Shown here in pieces: positions 1 through 10,670 of a stretch of 64,000 bases of DNA. The notes beneath the pieces were generated by a model. That model was not told the DNA's origin and made no database searches. It worked only from the letters and a program-made list of their open reading frames with translations. The position numbers and the translations under genes were made by a program. Origin of the DNA: Climacium dendroides (taxonomy: Eukaryota > Streptophyta > Bryopsida > Hypnales > Climaciaceae); the NCBI GenBank assembly GCA_950106755.1, contig OX467088.1:2836001-2900000 (forward strand), in the 5' to 3' direction. Numbering within the stretch: position 1 is the first letter of the stretch; every line of letters begins with the position of its first letter.

Positions 1-95
1 TCTAAACCCTAGAGACCCTAAACCCTAAAGATCCTAAACCCTGAAAACCCTAAACCCTAAACCCTAAAGACCCTAAACCCTAAACCGTAAAACTC
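1..95. repeat. Degenerate plant telomere-type repeats (CCCTAAA)
   Basis: About ten copies of CCCTAAA or one-base variants (for example CCCTAAAGA, CCCTGAAAA) follow one another with small interruptions. TTTAGGG is the common telomere unit of land plants. The C-rich strand reads 5' to 3' at the left edge, which is the orientation expected at a left chromosome end. The degeneracy suggests a subtelomeric or interstitial block rather than the active telomere. The window edge prevents me from seeing whether the array continues. Confidence 0.8.
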
Positions 96-1025
96 TTATT
101 GATAAAATCACATGCAAACACTTGGGTGGTGCAAAAGGTTGTGTTTGTCTAAATTTACAAACAGACCCTAACTTCAGCAAAATCAAATTGACTTCCAGAA
201 ATTGCAAAAGAAAAAAAGACAATGAAGATCTCTTGCCTAGATTCTGTTACAAAAAGAATCTAGAAATTAGTACTTAATGGTGCAAGAAAGCAACCTCATA
301 AGTACTTAATAGCTGTCAGTGCCTATTTCTGTCATGAACAGTGTAGGCGGGAATCAAAAATCAAAGGAATTTAAGGAAGGAGTTCGGGATTTTCAAATTC
401 CGTCCTACAGGTCCCGCCTTCGCATTCGCGCCTACACATTGCCGCCAAAATTGTTTTGAATGTGGTTGTGTCCGCGCGCATTAGGGTACTCTCCTTCTCC
501 GTCGCGAATGCATGGACGTTCATGCGAGATTTCACTTCTCTCATGTCATTACTGGCCTCTATCAACTTCTGTACTTGTACTATCTAGAGTGTCGGAGTAT
601 TGCGCTTCGAGGATCTCGGTGAACGCGCTTGTTGCCTTCCGTATGTCCTCAGGTTAGAAGCCTTTAGCATTTTCAAACATTTTCATTCAATGGATTGGAC
701 ATAGTTACTTTGTAAGCACATAGTAGTTTTCTGAGTGTGTATAATGTTTCTTTCAGCGCTGCCATCTATTGTTGAGTTCCTAGTTGCTGAAGTTGGCAGA
801 GTGCGTGTGTTTCCAACGTTTATTACTGAAAATCGAGTTGCACGATTATGAGTTTTGGGCTTCCTCAATTTTTAGTGACAAGGTCTTTATTCAATGTTCA
901 GTTTTCGACATTTGAGTTGCAGAATTCTAAGAGTGCAGTGCCCGATTATCTCGCCGAGAAACCCGGAACACGAGATCACAGTTACTACGAGACTGGCAAC
1001 ACAATGTCCGAGAAATCCAAAACTA
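96..1025. other. Upstream non-coding region of the DUF7869-like gene
   Basis: I see no convincing coding sequence. Positions about 400-655 are richer in GC and CpG than the flanks and could be promoter or 5' untranslated exon for the gene starting at 1963. CTCAG followed by GTTAGAAG at about 650-658 could be a splice donor. This is inference from composition only. Confidence 0.3.
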
Positions 1026-1891
1026 TTTAGGTCGAGTCGACCTGAATACGAACAACGGTACATGAGTAAATTTTAATGCACTTCAGGTCGAGTCGAACTG
1101 AATGTGAGATTGTCTACATCAGTCATTCGTTCATGCAATTCAGGTCGAGTCGACCTGAATGTGAGATTGTCTACATTAGTCATTCGTTCATGCAATTCAG
1201 GTCGACTCGACCTGAACTGACCCATATGATAGTTATTGAAGTAATCTGAAACGTATCCTAGGTAGATTGAATAGTTCTGTCATCGAATATCATTTATGAA
1301 ATGGTATACATGGCAATTCAGATCGAGTCGACCTAAACCGTATCTATAATTGTAATTTCGTTCAAGTGAAAATCTTGTAGATGTCCTGTTGAAATTCCCG
1401 ATACGCACAGATTCAGTCACCAAGAATTCTGTACGTAATGATAATAGTGTGCAAATGGGATTTGGCTCACTGCAAGTCCTCATTTCAGGTCGGTTCGACC
1501 TGAAGTGTGGGTACTCCCATCACAGACTTCAGTTCGAGAAGTTCGAGATTTTTAAAAGAATAAAATTGGGAATTCCCTGTCGAATTTAACAGATGAAGAT
1601 GGGATCATTATCTCAGAGTACAAGGGACACTTCAGGTCGATCCGACCTGAAGTTCAGGATTGTACTCAATCTTCTTACATTTATATTTTCGGCTGACAAA
1701 AATTATACAAGACAGGGGTCAGACACTTCAGATCGATTCGACCTGAAAACAGTGTTTACATATATCTGAATTTATAAGAAATTGTAATGAATGATGTCAA
1801 TTGCAGTTGAAACCTAGGCTTCAACAAATAGGTTCGTTGCTGTCATAGATGTAGCTATAACATTTGGTCATTCAGGTCGGGTCGACCTGAA
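1026..1891. repeat. Array of nine 21-bp near-perfect palindromes
   Basis: Each site has left arm TTCAGGTCGA, one spacer base, and right arm TCGACCTGAA, with zero to two mismatches. Sites are at 1026-1046, 1082-1102, 1139-1159, 1196-1216, 1317-1337, 1484-1504, 1631-1651, 1727-1747 and 1871-1891. Centre spacings are 56, 57, 57, 121, 167, 147, 96 and 144 bp. The DNA between sites is unrelated except for a tandem copy of 57-58 bp covering sites 2 and 3 (1082-1195). Most mismatches are transitions. The array ends about 70 bp before the likely start codon at 1963. A dimeric DNA-binding protein is the natural reader, but none is identified. Confidence 0.9.
1082..1195. repeat. Tandem duplication of a 57-58 bp unit within the palindrome array
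   Basis: Two almost identical copies (1082-1138 and 1139-1195) each hold one palindrome followed by the same about 36-bp spacer, which contains GTGAGATTGTCTACAT. They differ at about two positions. The array therefore grew at least partly by local tandem duplication, while the later sites share only the palindrome. Confidence 0.85.
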
Positions 1892-1962
1892 CATGAATGA
1901 AATTGCATGATCTATGCTTCAATTCACTTACCCTATTTCACATTGCATTTTTACAGGTATCC

Positions 1963-4854
1963 ATGGATACTATAGATGACCCTGATGACATGGACATGTC
2001 ATCGGGTTCTGAATCCAGTGAATTCAGACATGATGAAGAGGATTTCATGGCATCTTCAGAAGACGAATTTCAGAATGTCGAAGCAATGAATGTTGGGGTC
2101 CCGGAATGCGAAGGTCTACCGCGTCGGCTTTGGAATACTCGAGTTGTCACCTTGTACAATGAGGCTGGAGTGCTTGTGGGTGAAGGTGTCTGTCATAGTG
2201 TGAACTCTGACCTCGTTTTGGGTGCCAATGGCCCTCTTGGTGACACCCACGTGGCGATCCACATCTCCAAAACACATAACGAAGAGGACCTACCAGAGGA
2301 ACAAGTGTGCTCATTGTTGGCTTGGCCTATTCATCTTGTCCACTATCGTGGAACTAGTCTTAGAGACCATGAGGCTAGGGACAAATTCAATTGTCTCCAA
2401 CAGGCTCTCTTAAATCCGCCCTCTTCAAAGTCTTCGAGACCATACACAAGTATGGTCCGAAATGCGCCCCGTGAAACAAATTTGAAATCGAAGGAGTTGC
2501 TTACTCAAGATTCCATCCATGCAGTGTCTACTAAAATATGTTGTAGTCGCAACTGTGTTCAGCCATTTCCTAGGGATAAGATTTGAGCCTTTCGTGAATG
2601 TATGTATCGCAACTCCACGTTCAAACACAGGACCTACATGAAAATGGATGTGCATAGGCAGGTGCATGTTGACGAGCGTGGTAGACGAATGGTGTCAATT
2701 GACAATACACCGGTATGTATGCGAGTGTAGATGCATATAGCTGGGGTCCTTGAGGCCACATTCTATCGCTACCAATCGTACATGAGGCATGGTCAAGAGG
2801 CAAAGGACCATGGCAATAAGGGAACGGTGAAACCGAGGAAACACACTCAACAAGCTATAGCAACATTGAAGTGCATTCTGGAGAAAGAAGCAGATCACAT
2901 GCCTCATCGTACGAAGACCCTGAAGTCAGGAGAGAAAGTTGTGGCCAAGATCCTACCTTCCACCTTCCAGTGGAAGGGTAAGATGAAAGAATTCAATGAT
3001 GTCAATGCTGTTTTTGGACTGAGTGAGGTGTCAGCTTTGAACTTGAGTAAGATTAGGTGCTGTAAGTTCCCTGAGTATGAGGTGAAGAAGCCTGGAGACA
3101 ATTTTGCGCAATGTGGCACGTGTAACAAATTGCAAGACCTCAAGAAGGGTGCTATAAGTGGGTCTCACAATGAATTGAAGTATTCTCGGAAGTTGGATAG
3201 GCACAATGAGATTGCTCGAGCTCATCGGGAGTTGTATTATGCAAACCGTCACCGTTCAGTAGCTTTTCCACACGAATGCCTCACAATTATGCACGACAAG
3301 ATGGATCATGCAAAGACTGCTTCTCCAGTCTTTTCCCACAGGAGTAAGGAGCTTGATGGCCTTGTGAAATTGCCTGTGTCTGTCACTGGCATGATTGCTC
3401 ATGGTCATGGAGATGTGCGTTACGCACATTATGGTTTGGATCTCTTTAAACACGATTCAAACTATACAATTGGTTCTATGGCAAAGTTGTTGCGGGATCT
3501 GGAATTGCCATCGAAGTCTTCTTCTCGGCAATTATTTTTTGGGTCAGGGTCTTCAAATTTGTTCAGGGCAGTGCTGTAGGGTAAAGAAATGTGCGACGCG
3601 TCACTGCCACCACCTCCAATGAATGCAGTTCCAGCAGTGCCTTTGCCTCCTATTTTGAATGTGCAAATGGACAATGCCACCGGCGACAACAAGAATAGAT
3701 ATGTTTTCTGTTTCTGGTCTCTACTTGTTGCTAACAAGATCTTCAGAGAAGTGTATGTCAACTTCATGATTGTTGGTCACACACACGACGACATTGACGC
3801 ATTGTTTGGAAGATGGAGCATGCTGTTGAAGAAGGAGAACTTCCCAACAATCCCGGCGCTTATGAAGTCATTTATGGATGTTGAGTCTATTCCTACTATC
3901 CCTCACCTCATAGAGGAGGTGCCTGATTTCAAGCGTTTCATTGCAGGAAAATGGATGGATGGTGATGAAATCCTTGTGGGACACACAAGACCGCAACAAG
4001 TGAAGTTCTACCTAGACTCTGTTGGATGCCCAGTCATGAAGTACAAGTTGAAGTGCACGGATGAAAACTGGTTAGGCAGGCACAGTCAAGCCATTAAGTT
4101 GTGGAAAGAAGACGATGAAGGACGGAGTCTGTGGCCACGTGGTGTGCCTTTGCCAGTACCACTCAACCCAATGAAAGGTGTCAATGACATTGTCAAAGGT
4201 TTATCAGGATTCATAAACTATTGGGACGACTTGTGCAGAGCAGACGTGAGTGGAGAACATCGTAGGCGCTATGAGAATGTGGTGCGGTATTGGCGTGGTG
4301 TAAAGGCAGCTCTTCAAGAGCCACTTCCTACTTCTAGTGCTCTAAAAGACGGTTTCTGGTCAACTACTCGTATTCAAGTGACAGAAGCTGATCATTTAGA
4401 CGAAGATGGTGAAGATCTCGAAGAGTATGGAGAGGATGATTCTTATGTTGGGCCCTTGAGGGATCATCCACAACCATCCTTTAGGGTGGCTCGAGATGTA
4501 TACAAAGGGTATTTTATTGCAGTTCACCCTGCAGATGGTGACAACAGACCAGTTTGGATTGCCAGAGCATTGTCTGATCCAAACTCTAACCCCGAGAAAC
4601 CAAACTGTGTGCACATTCAATACTTTCGGCCAACATCACGCAATCAAGAAGTTCAAGACTTCTATGAAGGATGGGATAGTGATAGAGGTTTGCTTTGGAG
4701 GGTTGATGAAACCGAAGAACCTGCGTGGGAGACAACAAATGCTTTAATTACAGCATGGAAGTCTCAAAACAGAAGAGGTACTCGCCAATGCAGAATCAAG
4801 ATCCCTACAGTTCAAATTGAAATCATCAACCAGAGTTTGGCTTCATATACATGA
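1963..4854 (+). pseudogene. DUF7869-like protein gene, three in-frame stops
   Basis: A single reading frame of 964 codons runs from an ATG just after a splice-acceptor-like TTTTTACAG (1948-1956) to TGA at 4852-4854. It is broken only by TGA 2584-2586, TAG 2728-2730 and TAG 3577-3579, with no frameshift. The N-terminus (residues 1-40) is acidic. A Cys cluster (CC-x3-C) lies at residues 193-198. The C-terminal half carries the hallmark block of the family I know as DUF7869: QMDNATGDNKNR near residue 570 and VGHTHDDIDALFGRW near 609. The family is unassigned; its spaced acidic residues resemble an RNase H-like nuclease, so a transposase origin is possible but unproven. Each stop is one transition from a sense codon (CGA, TGG, CAG). 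The copy is probably a recent pseudogene. Stops used as introns are unlikely, because the protein pattern reads straight through them. Confidence 0.7.
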
Positions 4855-5300
4855 TATGGAGAAATCATGTACATACATTGGATGCATTTTAACTATTACA
4901 TTCATATGGAGGGTATTGTTTTATTTCTACATCTTATATGAAGTTGTTTTTCATTGCATAAGTGTTGGACCCTTAATATTATAATAGATGATAGTCGTTT
5001 TAGTTTTTTTTAGAGGATATAGGTTTCCGTTGATTGATTCTATTTTAGTGTTTGATACTGCATGATTGTTTTCAAGTGTATGTTTTGTGTTTACAAAACA
5101 ATGGAATTTAAATATAGTCTTTAATATATATATATATTTTATTCTTGAGCTATATTTTTCTATTTTTTAATTCATTTTCTTATTTGTATATCACTAAATA
5201 TATTTTATTTGAAATTACATTGCTATTGGAGAAAAAAATGTAGTGGATATATCCACTATTTATTTGGTTAACATGTAAAGCACTTGTCACATTCTGGGTA
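4855..5300. other. AT-rich intergenic DNA
   Basis: This is the 3' flank of the DUF7869-like gene. It is AT-rich, with a (TA)n tract at about 5127-5139. None of the upstream 21-bp palindromes recur here. I see no coding sequence. Confidence 0.5.
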
Positions 5301-5304
5301 GGGG

Positions 5305-5575
5305 GTTGGTTGGTTGTTACAACTTTCCTGCCGGCAAAGCTCACTTAGTAGCACCAAGTCATGTTTTTTCTCTCATGCGCTCATACAAACCCAATGGGAA
5401 TCGAACCCGGACCGCTTCAATGAGATGAAGAACCCCTTACAACCAACCGCGGAGCTTATGACTTGGTGTTCAAAAGATGTCATTCTCTTCACTTATATAA
5501 ATCAGAATATATACCCTAAAGCAAACTTCATGTATTTCAACAGTCCATCACTAAAAAGACTCTCATTTTAATGGA
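5305..5575 (-). repeat. tRNA-like short interspersed repeat (SINE-like), copy 1
   Basis: This segment recurs at 48808-49075. Read on the minus strand it contains GGTTCGATTCCC, which matches the B box / T-arm consensus of tRNA genes, about 40 bp downstream of a weak A-box-like stretch. That fits a tRNA-derived SINE. The tRNA-like core is flanked by a short inverted repeat, GCACCAAGTCATG and CATAAGCTC...ACTTGGTGTTC, so the two sides can pair. The match to copy 2 continues to CTCTCATTTTAA near 5570. Clear target duplications were not found. Confidence 0.6.
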
Positions 5576-5654
5576 AATTGTGTATTACAACTAGCAAAGT
5601 TAGTGTTTGCCCACCTAAACTAGTTAACATTACAATTCACTTTTTAGGGCCTAA

Positions 5655-8015
5655 ATGGAAAATATTATTATGAGAGGCCCTAAACCTCTCAAAATATTGA
5701 ATATTGTGTTCGATTGGGGAACGTTTGCTTTTAGCCGGGCGCCGTTCGGATTGTACAATGCTCCCGATACCTTCCAAAGACTTATCATGATGGATATATT
5801 CCAAGACTTCCTTAAACACTTCTTGGAAGTCTTCATAGATGACTTTGTTGTTTTCAACCAATGGAGCGACCACCTCTCTTACCTCCGGAAGACATTCCAG
5901 CAATGCCGGGAAACTAAGCTCAAGCTACACCCGGGTAAGTGTTTCTTTGGATTAGCCTCCGAACTGCTCCTAGGACATGTGGTCAGTCAGAGAGGAATTG
6001 AGGTGGACTTAGGCAAAGTCCAGGTTATGATCGGACTTCTACCACCCAAGAATCTCCGAGAGTTGCGTGGATTCCTTGGATGCGTAGGATACTACCGGAG
6101 ATTCATTGAAGGGTACGCCCGGCTTGCCAGTCCATTGACGGAGTTACTCAAGAAGCAAATGACATACGAATGGACAGAAGCCAGGCAACATTTGTTTGAG
6201 GAGTTAAAGAAGAGGTTAATATCGGCTCCGATTTTATCTCCACCAGACTGGAACAAGGAATTCCATGTCACGTTGGATGCTTCTAGTTGGTGTCTAGGAG
6301 CGATTCTATGGCAGTCGAACGAGAAAAATCAAGAACGGCCAGTTTACTACGCCAACAGGCAAATGAGTCCGGCTGAACGGAACTACACTGCGACAGAACG
6401 AGAAGCTCTTGCAGTCATATATGCCTGCAAGAAGTTCCAGCATTACCTACTTAGATATAAGGTAACGTTCTACACCGACCACGATGCTTTGAAGTACCTG
6501 GTCAACAAGCCAGACCTTTTAGGAAGGCTTGCAAGGTGGATCCTATTACTGCAGGAATTTGACTACAAGGTGTTGGTCAAGTCCGGGAAAAGTAACTCCA
6601 ATGTGGATTACCTTTCTAGGCAAAGAGGACGATAAGAACCACTAAGTCTGACAGATGAGTTCCCGGATGAATTTCCGGAACTTCTCCGACCCGAATCAAA
6701 GGAAGATACGGAACCCTTCTCTGTATTTCAGATAGAGAGAAGAGACAACCCATATTTCTGAATGATTATGGATTATCTCCAAACCGGAGAATATCCAGAA
6801 GGGTTAAGTAGAAAAGAGAAGAGCGTGTTCCAGCACCGGGTAACTCCTTACTCTATCATACAAGTGATGTTGTTCAGACAAGGCGCTGATGATAAACTAA
6901 GAAGGTGCCTAGAGCCGGAGTATAGAAAAACGGTCATCCGAAGTCTACATGAAGGACCCGCCGGAGGCCACTTTGCATCAATATCCACCATCGAGAGGAT
7001 CCAAGCAGCCGGATACTAGTGGCCAACTATGAATAAAGATGTTCACATCTTTGTTCGGAGTTGCGATCCTTGTCAAAGGACTGGAAATCCAGTGTTCCGG
7101 AATCATTGGCCGCATACTCCTATTGTCCCCTTAGCTCCATTTAAAAAGTGGGGGATAGATTTCATAGGACCTATCGCTCCAATAGGTTCCCAACAAAATC
7201 GGTACATAATCTTAGCCATCGATTATCCAACCAAATGGGTAGAAGCGAGTCCAACCTGGAAGAACGATGCCCGGACAGCTACGGATTTTCTATACGATAA
7301 AATCCTAATGCGGTATGGCTGTCCTTTAGAGATAGTTAGTGATAGAGGAACTCATTTTCTATATGAAATAGTTTCCGCACTAACCCATGGGTATCGTATT
7401 AAGCACCGGAAGACGACGCCCTACAACCCCAAGGCCAACGGACTCACGGAGAGGGCGAATGGGATTATCAGAGGCATCCTAAATAAGGTAGTGACTTGCC
7501 ACAAGACAGACTGGGACTGGAAACTCAGCTCAGCCGTCTTTGCATACAACACCACCCAGAAGAGTACTATCGGTAAGACTCCCTTTTTCCTAGTATTTGG
7601 GAGGGCGGTATTGCAAGGAATAGAGACGGAAATCGAGACGTTCCGGATTTTGGCAGCTCGTTTTGGGAAACGATCAAAGGATCCTCAATCCCACCTGGCA
7701 GAGATTGAAGCATTGGAAGAAAGCAAAGGGGATGCTCTAGATCTCACTATTCAGGTCCAGAGGCGCCGGAAGCAAATATTTGACCAAAAATTATCAAGGG
7801 GAATCGGCATCACCGAAGGATGTTTGGTCCTACTGTATGACAGCCGATACAAAGATTTCATGGGTAAGCTTCACACTAGATGGATTGGCCCATACAAAGT
7901 AGTAAAGATTTATCCAAATGGATCTTTACAACTTTCAGATTTAAATGGGAATCCTCTGGATACCCGGACGAATGGATCCCGTATTAAACTCTACCTACAG
8001 GATTTATCCTTGTAG
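5655..8015 (+). pseudogene. Ty3/gypsy pol fragment: RT, RNase H, integrase
   Basis: All segments lie in one frame, broken by TAA 6633, TGA 6759 and TAG 7017, each one transition from CAA, TGG and TGG. Reverse transcriptase starts at the WGTF block (about 5715); its catalytic motif FIDD is at 5832-5843. RNase H shows TLDASS, the TEREALA block and FYTDHDAL. Integrase has the zinc-binding H-x-GP...GGHF and C-x2-C motifs (about 6945-7075) and the triad D 7158, D 7341, E 7449 with 35 residues between the last two (DD35E). No chromodomain follows; the C-terminus PNGSLQL...GSRIKLYL resembles Tat/Athila elements. The first ~40 bp of the frame are junction DNA, not RT. The element is dead because of truncation and stops. 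Confidence 0.9.
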
Positions 8016-8037
8016 GAGTTTACGAGGACGTTCACGG

Positions 8038-8052
8038 GTGAGGAAGGGGTAA
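8038..8052 (+). promoter_or_regulatory. Polypurine tract before the 3' LTR-type unit
   Basis: GTGAGGAAGGGGTAA lies immediately 5' of TGTGGG at 8053 and downstream of the pol stop. This is the position and composition of the plus-strand primer of LTR retrotransposons. It is the key evidence that unit A1 occupies the 3' LTR position. Confidence 0.7.
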
Positions 8053-8363
8053 TGTGGGAATGTGATCCCACATGCTAGGCCCATAATACTAGCATATGAT
8101 AGAAAACTTCAAAATTTGTCTCCTTCAAAGGGAAAGTTTTTGAGTTCTCCTAGGAAGTTAGGGCAAATTAGGAAAACCGGATTTCCGGATCCGGAAAAAA
8201 ATTTCATTAGGACTAAAAACCTAATTCCGTAACCCTAGAAAGTTTCAGAAATCGGATGACAATGCCGGCCCTAAAAACCAGAACCGGATCCGTACTAGGG
8301 ATAGGGTTTTGCCGCCAAAACCTGTCCTGTACATTCATCCGACTAAACCGACTATCTGGCCAG

Positions 8364-8369
8364 TATAAC
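8364..8369 (+). promoter_or_regulatory. TATA box of unit A1
   Basis: TATAAC is followed by AGAGGACTGTAGCCG. The same arrangement (TATAAG, then GGACTGTAGCCGG-like DNA) occurs in A2 (minus strand, 25474-25469) and A3 (56508). Conservation across copies and a position about 200 bp before the ORF support a core promoter. Confidence 0.6.
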
Positions 8370-8564
8370 AAGAGGACTGTAGCCGACAGTGGCACGAGTA
8401 TCTCTTTGTTTTTCTTCCACCAGTATTTTCCGTCTTCCTAGCTTTGTGAAAATTCCAGTAGATTGAGGGACTGTGTGAGTTGCGATTGTGCAAGGATTAC
8501 CGGAGTGAACATTTGTGAGCAGGAAAATTAGGGAGAGATTGTATGAGGGTTGTTTGTGAGCACA

Positions 8565-10670
8565 ATGACTTTCAGGGCAAGCCGGCGGAAGCTGAAGGAT
8601 CTGCCCGACGACTCGGAAGATGACATGCCGCCACCGGCACCTCGACCGAGGACCATTCCTGTGATGAAGGTGGTTCCGGAGATTCCTACCGAGGAGGACC
8701 GGCTGGTGCACCTGCGGGAGAACCTCAACAACATGGGGTGTAATGGGCTCCTGGAGGTTCCGTGGGGCATCCGGAAGGAGAGTCTGGTGTCTTACATGCT
8801 ACGTCCGGAAAGTGGTATCTTGGATACCACCCTCCGGGCGAAACCAAACCTATGGACGGTTAACATATGGAGGGCCGTCTACAAGTTCCGGGAGGCGCCA
8901 GACAAGGTCATGGAGAAGAACTAGGAGGTGATGGAGGGCGAATTCCGGGCGCCCGCAAACCCGAAAGAAGGTCACTTGATTTCCAGCCTGGTGAATCCGG
9001 AGTATCGGGATGTGATAGCATTTCTTAATCCTATCCTCCATACAACCAAGCCACGGCGAGTAGTAGCGAAAGTAGCCTCCGCCATCTTGGGGAGCCTCCA
9101 GGGTAATATAATGATGGACTGGGCAACCATCATCCATGAGTTAATCGGGGACCTAGTGTGTTCCCTCCGGTCGGGAAAGAAGGGTCAAAGTCCCCTTCCG
9201 GCGTATCTGTCCCATCTATACACTCATCACTCCCTACTTAAGGCAAACGAGGAGAGCGCCTACCAAGAGCTAGTTCAGCTCCAACAGTACGGGGGAGAAG
9301 AACCCTCGCCTCGAGACGGACCGGACGATGAGGAGACGAAGGACAAGGAGCCGACCACTCCTCTAAGGAAGAGACGACAACGGACTAAGACACCGCCAGT
9401 GAATCTGTCAGAAGATCCTCCCGCATCGGAGCCACAAGAAGAAGAAATTCAAGAGCAGAAGACGGAGACCGGACCAGCCTGGGAAGAAGTCCGACCTTCC
9501 ATGCAACTGGTTGGGCCAGTGCGACTACACGATGTTACCACTCAGGCCGAGGCCGAACCCTCCCGGACTAGGATGATGGAGGTAGAGGAGGGAGAGAGGA
9601 CCACCATGCGACTGGGAGGGACGCCATTAGAGGACATTTAGGAGATGGCTCAGCACCTAGTGTGGCGGGCGGATGACCTCACCAAGATCTGCGAAAATTA
9701 CGAGGGGGCTCTTAAATGGGCGTGTCGGAAGATGGCACTAACTGATTGGAACGCCATCTTCCAGAGGACGGATGCGTTGGTGGCGGTGGAGGAGCAAAAC
9801 GGCCTCCTAATAGAAGAACGAAAGAAGTTGGTGACGGAGTTGGGAACGTTATGCGTAGAGAACCGGACGTTGCGGGACAAAGTCCGGGACTCAGAATCCA
9901 AGTATGTGGAATTAGAAAGCACTCTCCGCACGGGCCAGGAAACGGCCCAGCTCACAAAAGAGGACTACCGCCGGCAGATAGTGGCATTGTGTCAAGGTAT
10001 AGTTCAGCTCCGGAGCTCTTTGGACGTACCGACGGATTGTATCAACAAAGCTCGGTTGTTTGAAGCCAACCTCGATGCAGCCACCAGCTCAAGCCGGGTT
10101 CATATCGTCAAGTGCTTGTTAGAGCAGACGAAACGGATGGACGCATCCTAGGCCGAGATGAGGGAGATGATGGAGTATTTGGCTTCCACTGAGTCGGATC
10201 CGGTACCTCAGTCTCCTCCGTCCGCGCAAAATTTGGTGGTTCCGAAAGGCAATAACTTGAAACCCATGGTTACTAAAGTATCACCAGTGGTACCGGTGAA
10301 TCCGGAACTTTCACCACCATCCGGAAGGCCAGAAGGAGTGGATTGGGGAGCCGTGGTACCCCAAAGAAGCGAAGATCTACTTTCGGTGACCCCTACCATC
10401 CACTTGACGGGTACTTCTCCGGAAGCTCACAGTGGTCGGGCAGTACAGTATTCTCCTCGTCATAAGAAGACCCAAAAAGATTCCCGGGGAAGTCCGGAAG
10501 TTCCAATAGTCGGGATCCGGAGTACAGACAGGGACCCCAATATCGTGGAGGTCCAAAGATGGGGACAAAGGGGTCCAAATCTATTTCCTCCGGAGAGTGG
10601 CCGGAAGGAAGTGAAGCTGGATTTACTGAAGGACTATGTTCTTTCCAAGGATCCGGATTCCAAGAAATAG
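8565..10670 (+). pseudogene. A-family LTR-encoded protein (702 codons, three TAG stops)
   Basis: One frame from ATG 8565 to TAG 10668, interrupted by TAG at 8922, 9639 and 10149, no frameshifts. Order: basic N-terminus (RASRRKLK); core of about residues 45-230 containing MGCNGLL, VPWGIRKESL, FLNPILHTTKPRRVVAKVAS and LPAYLSHLY; an acidic/basic linker to about 358; a coiled coil at about 400-475; the motif INKARLFEANLD near 494 followed by SSSRVHIVKCLLEQ; a Pro/Ser-rich tail with a DLTGTSPE-like block. A2 and A4 encode CAG where A1 or A2 show some stops, so those stops are mutations. No zinc knuckle, protease or RT. The core is vaguely like the 'putative plant transposon protein' domains of angiosperms (by pattern memory only). 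Function unknown; a Gag-like structural role is possible. Confidence 0.75.

Noticed and set aside
1026..1891. CRISPR array
   Set aside because: The repeated units are palindromes with irregular spacing of 56-167 bp in eukaryotic DNA, and no cas-like genes are present.
2584..2730. An intron removing the first two stops of the DUF7869-like gene
   Set aside because: The protein pattern appears to continue through both stops (MYRNSTFKHRTYMKMD lies between them), and no good GT...AG pair flanks them.
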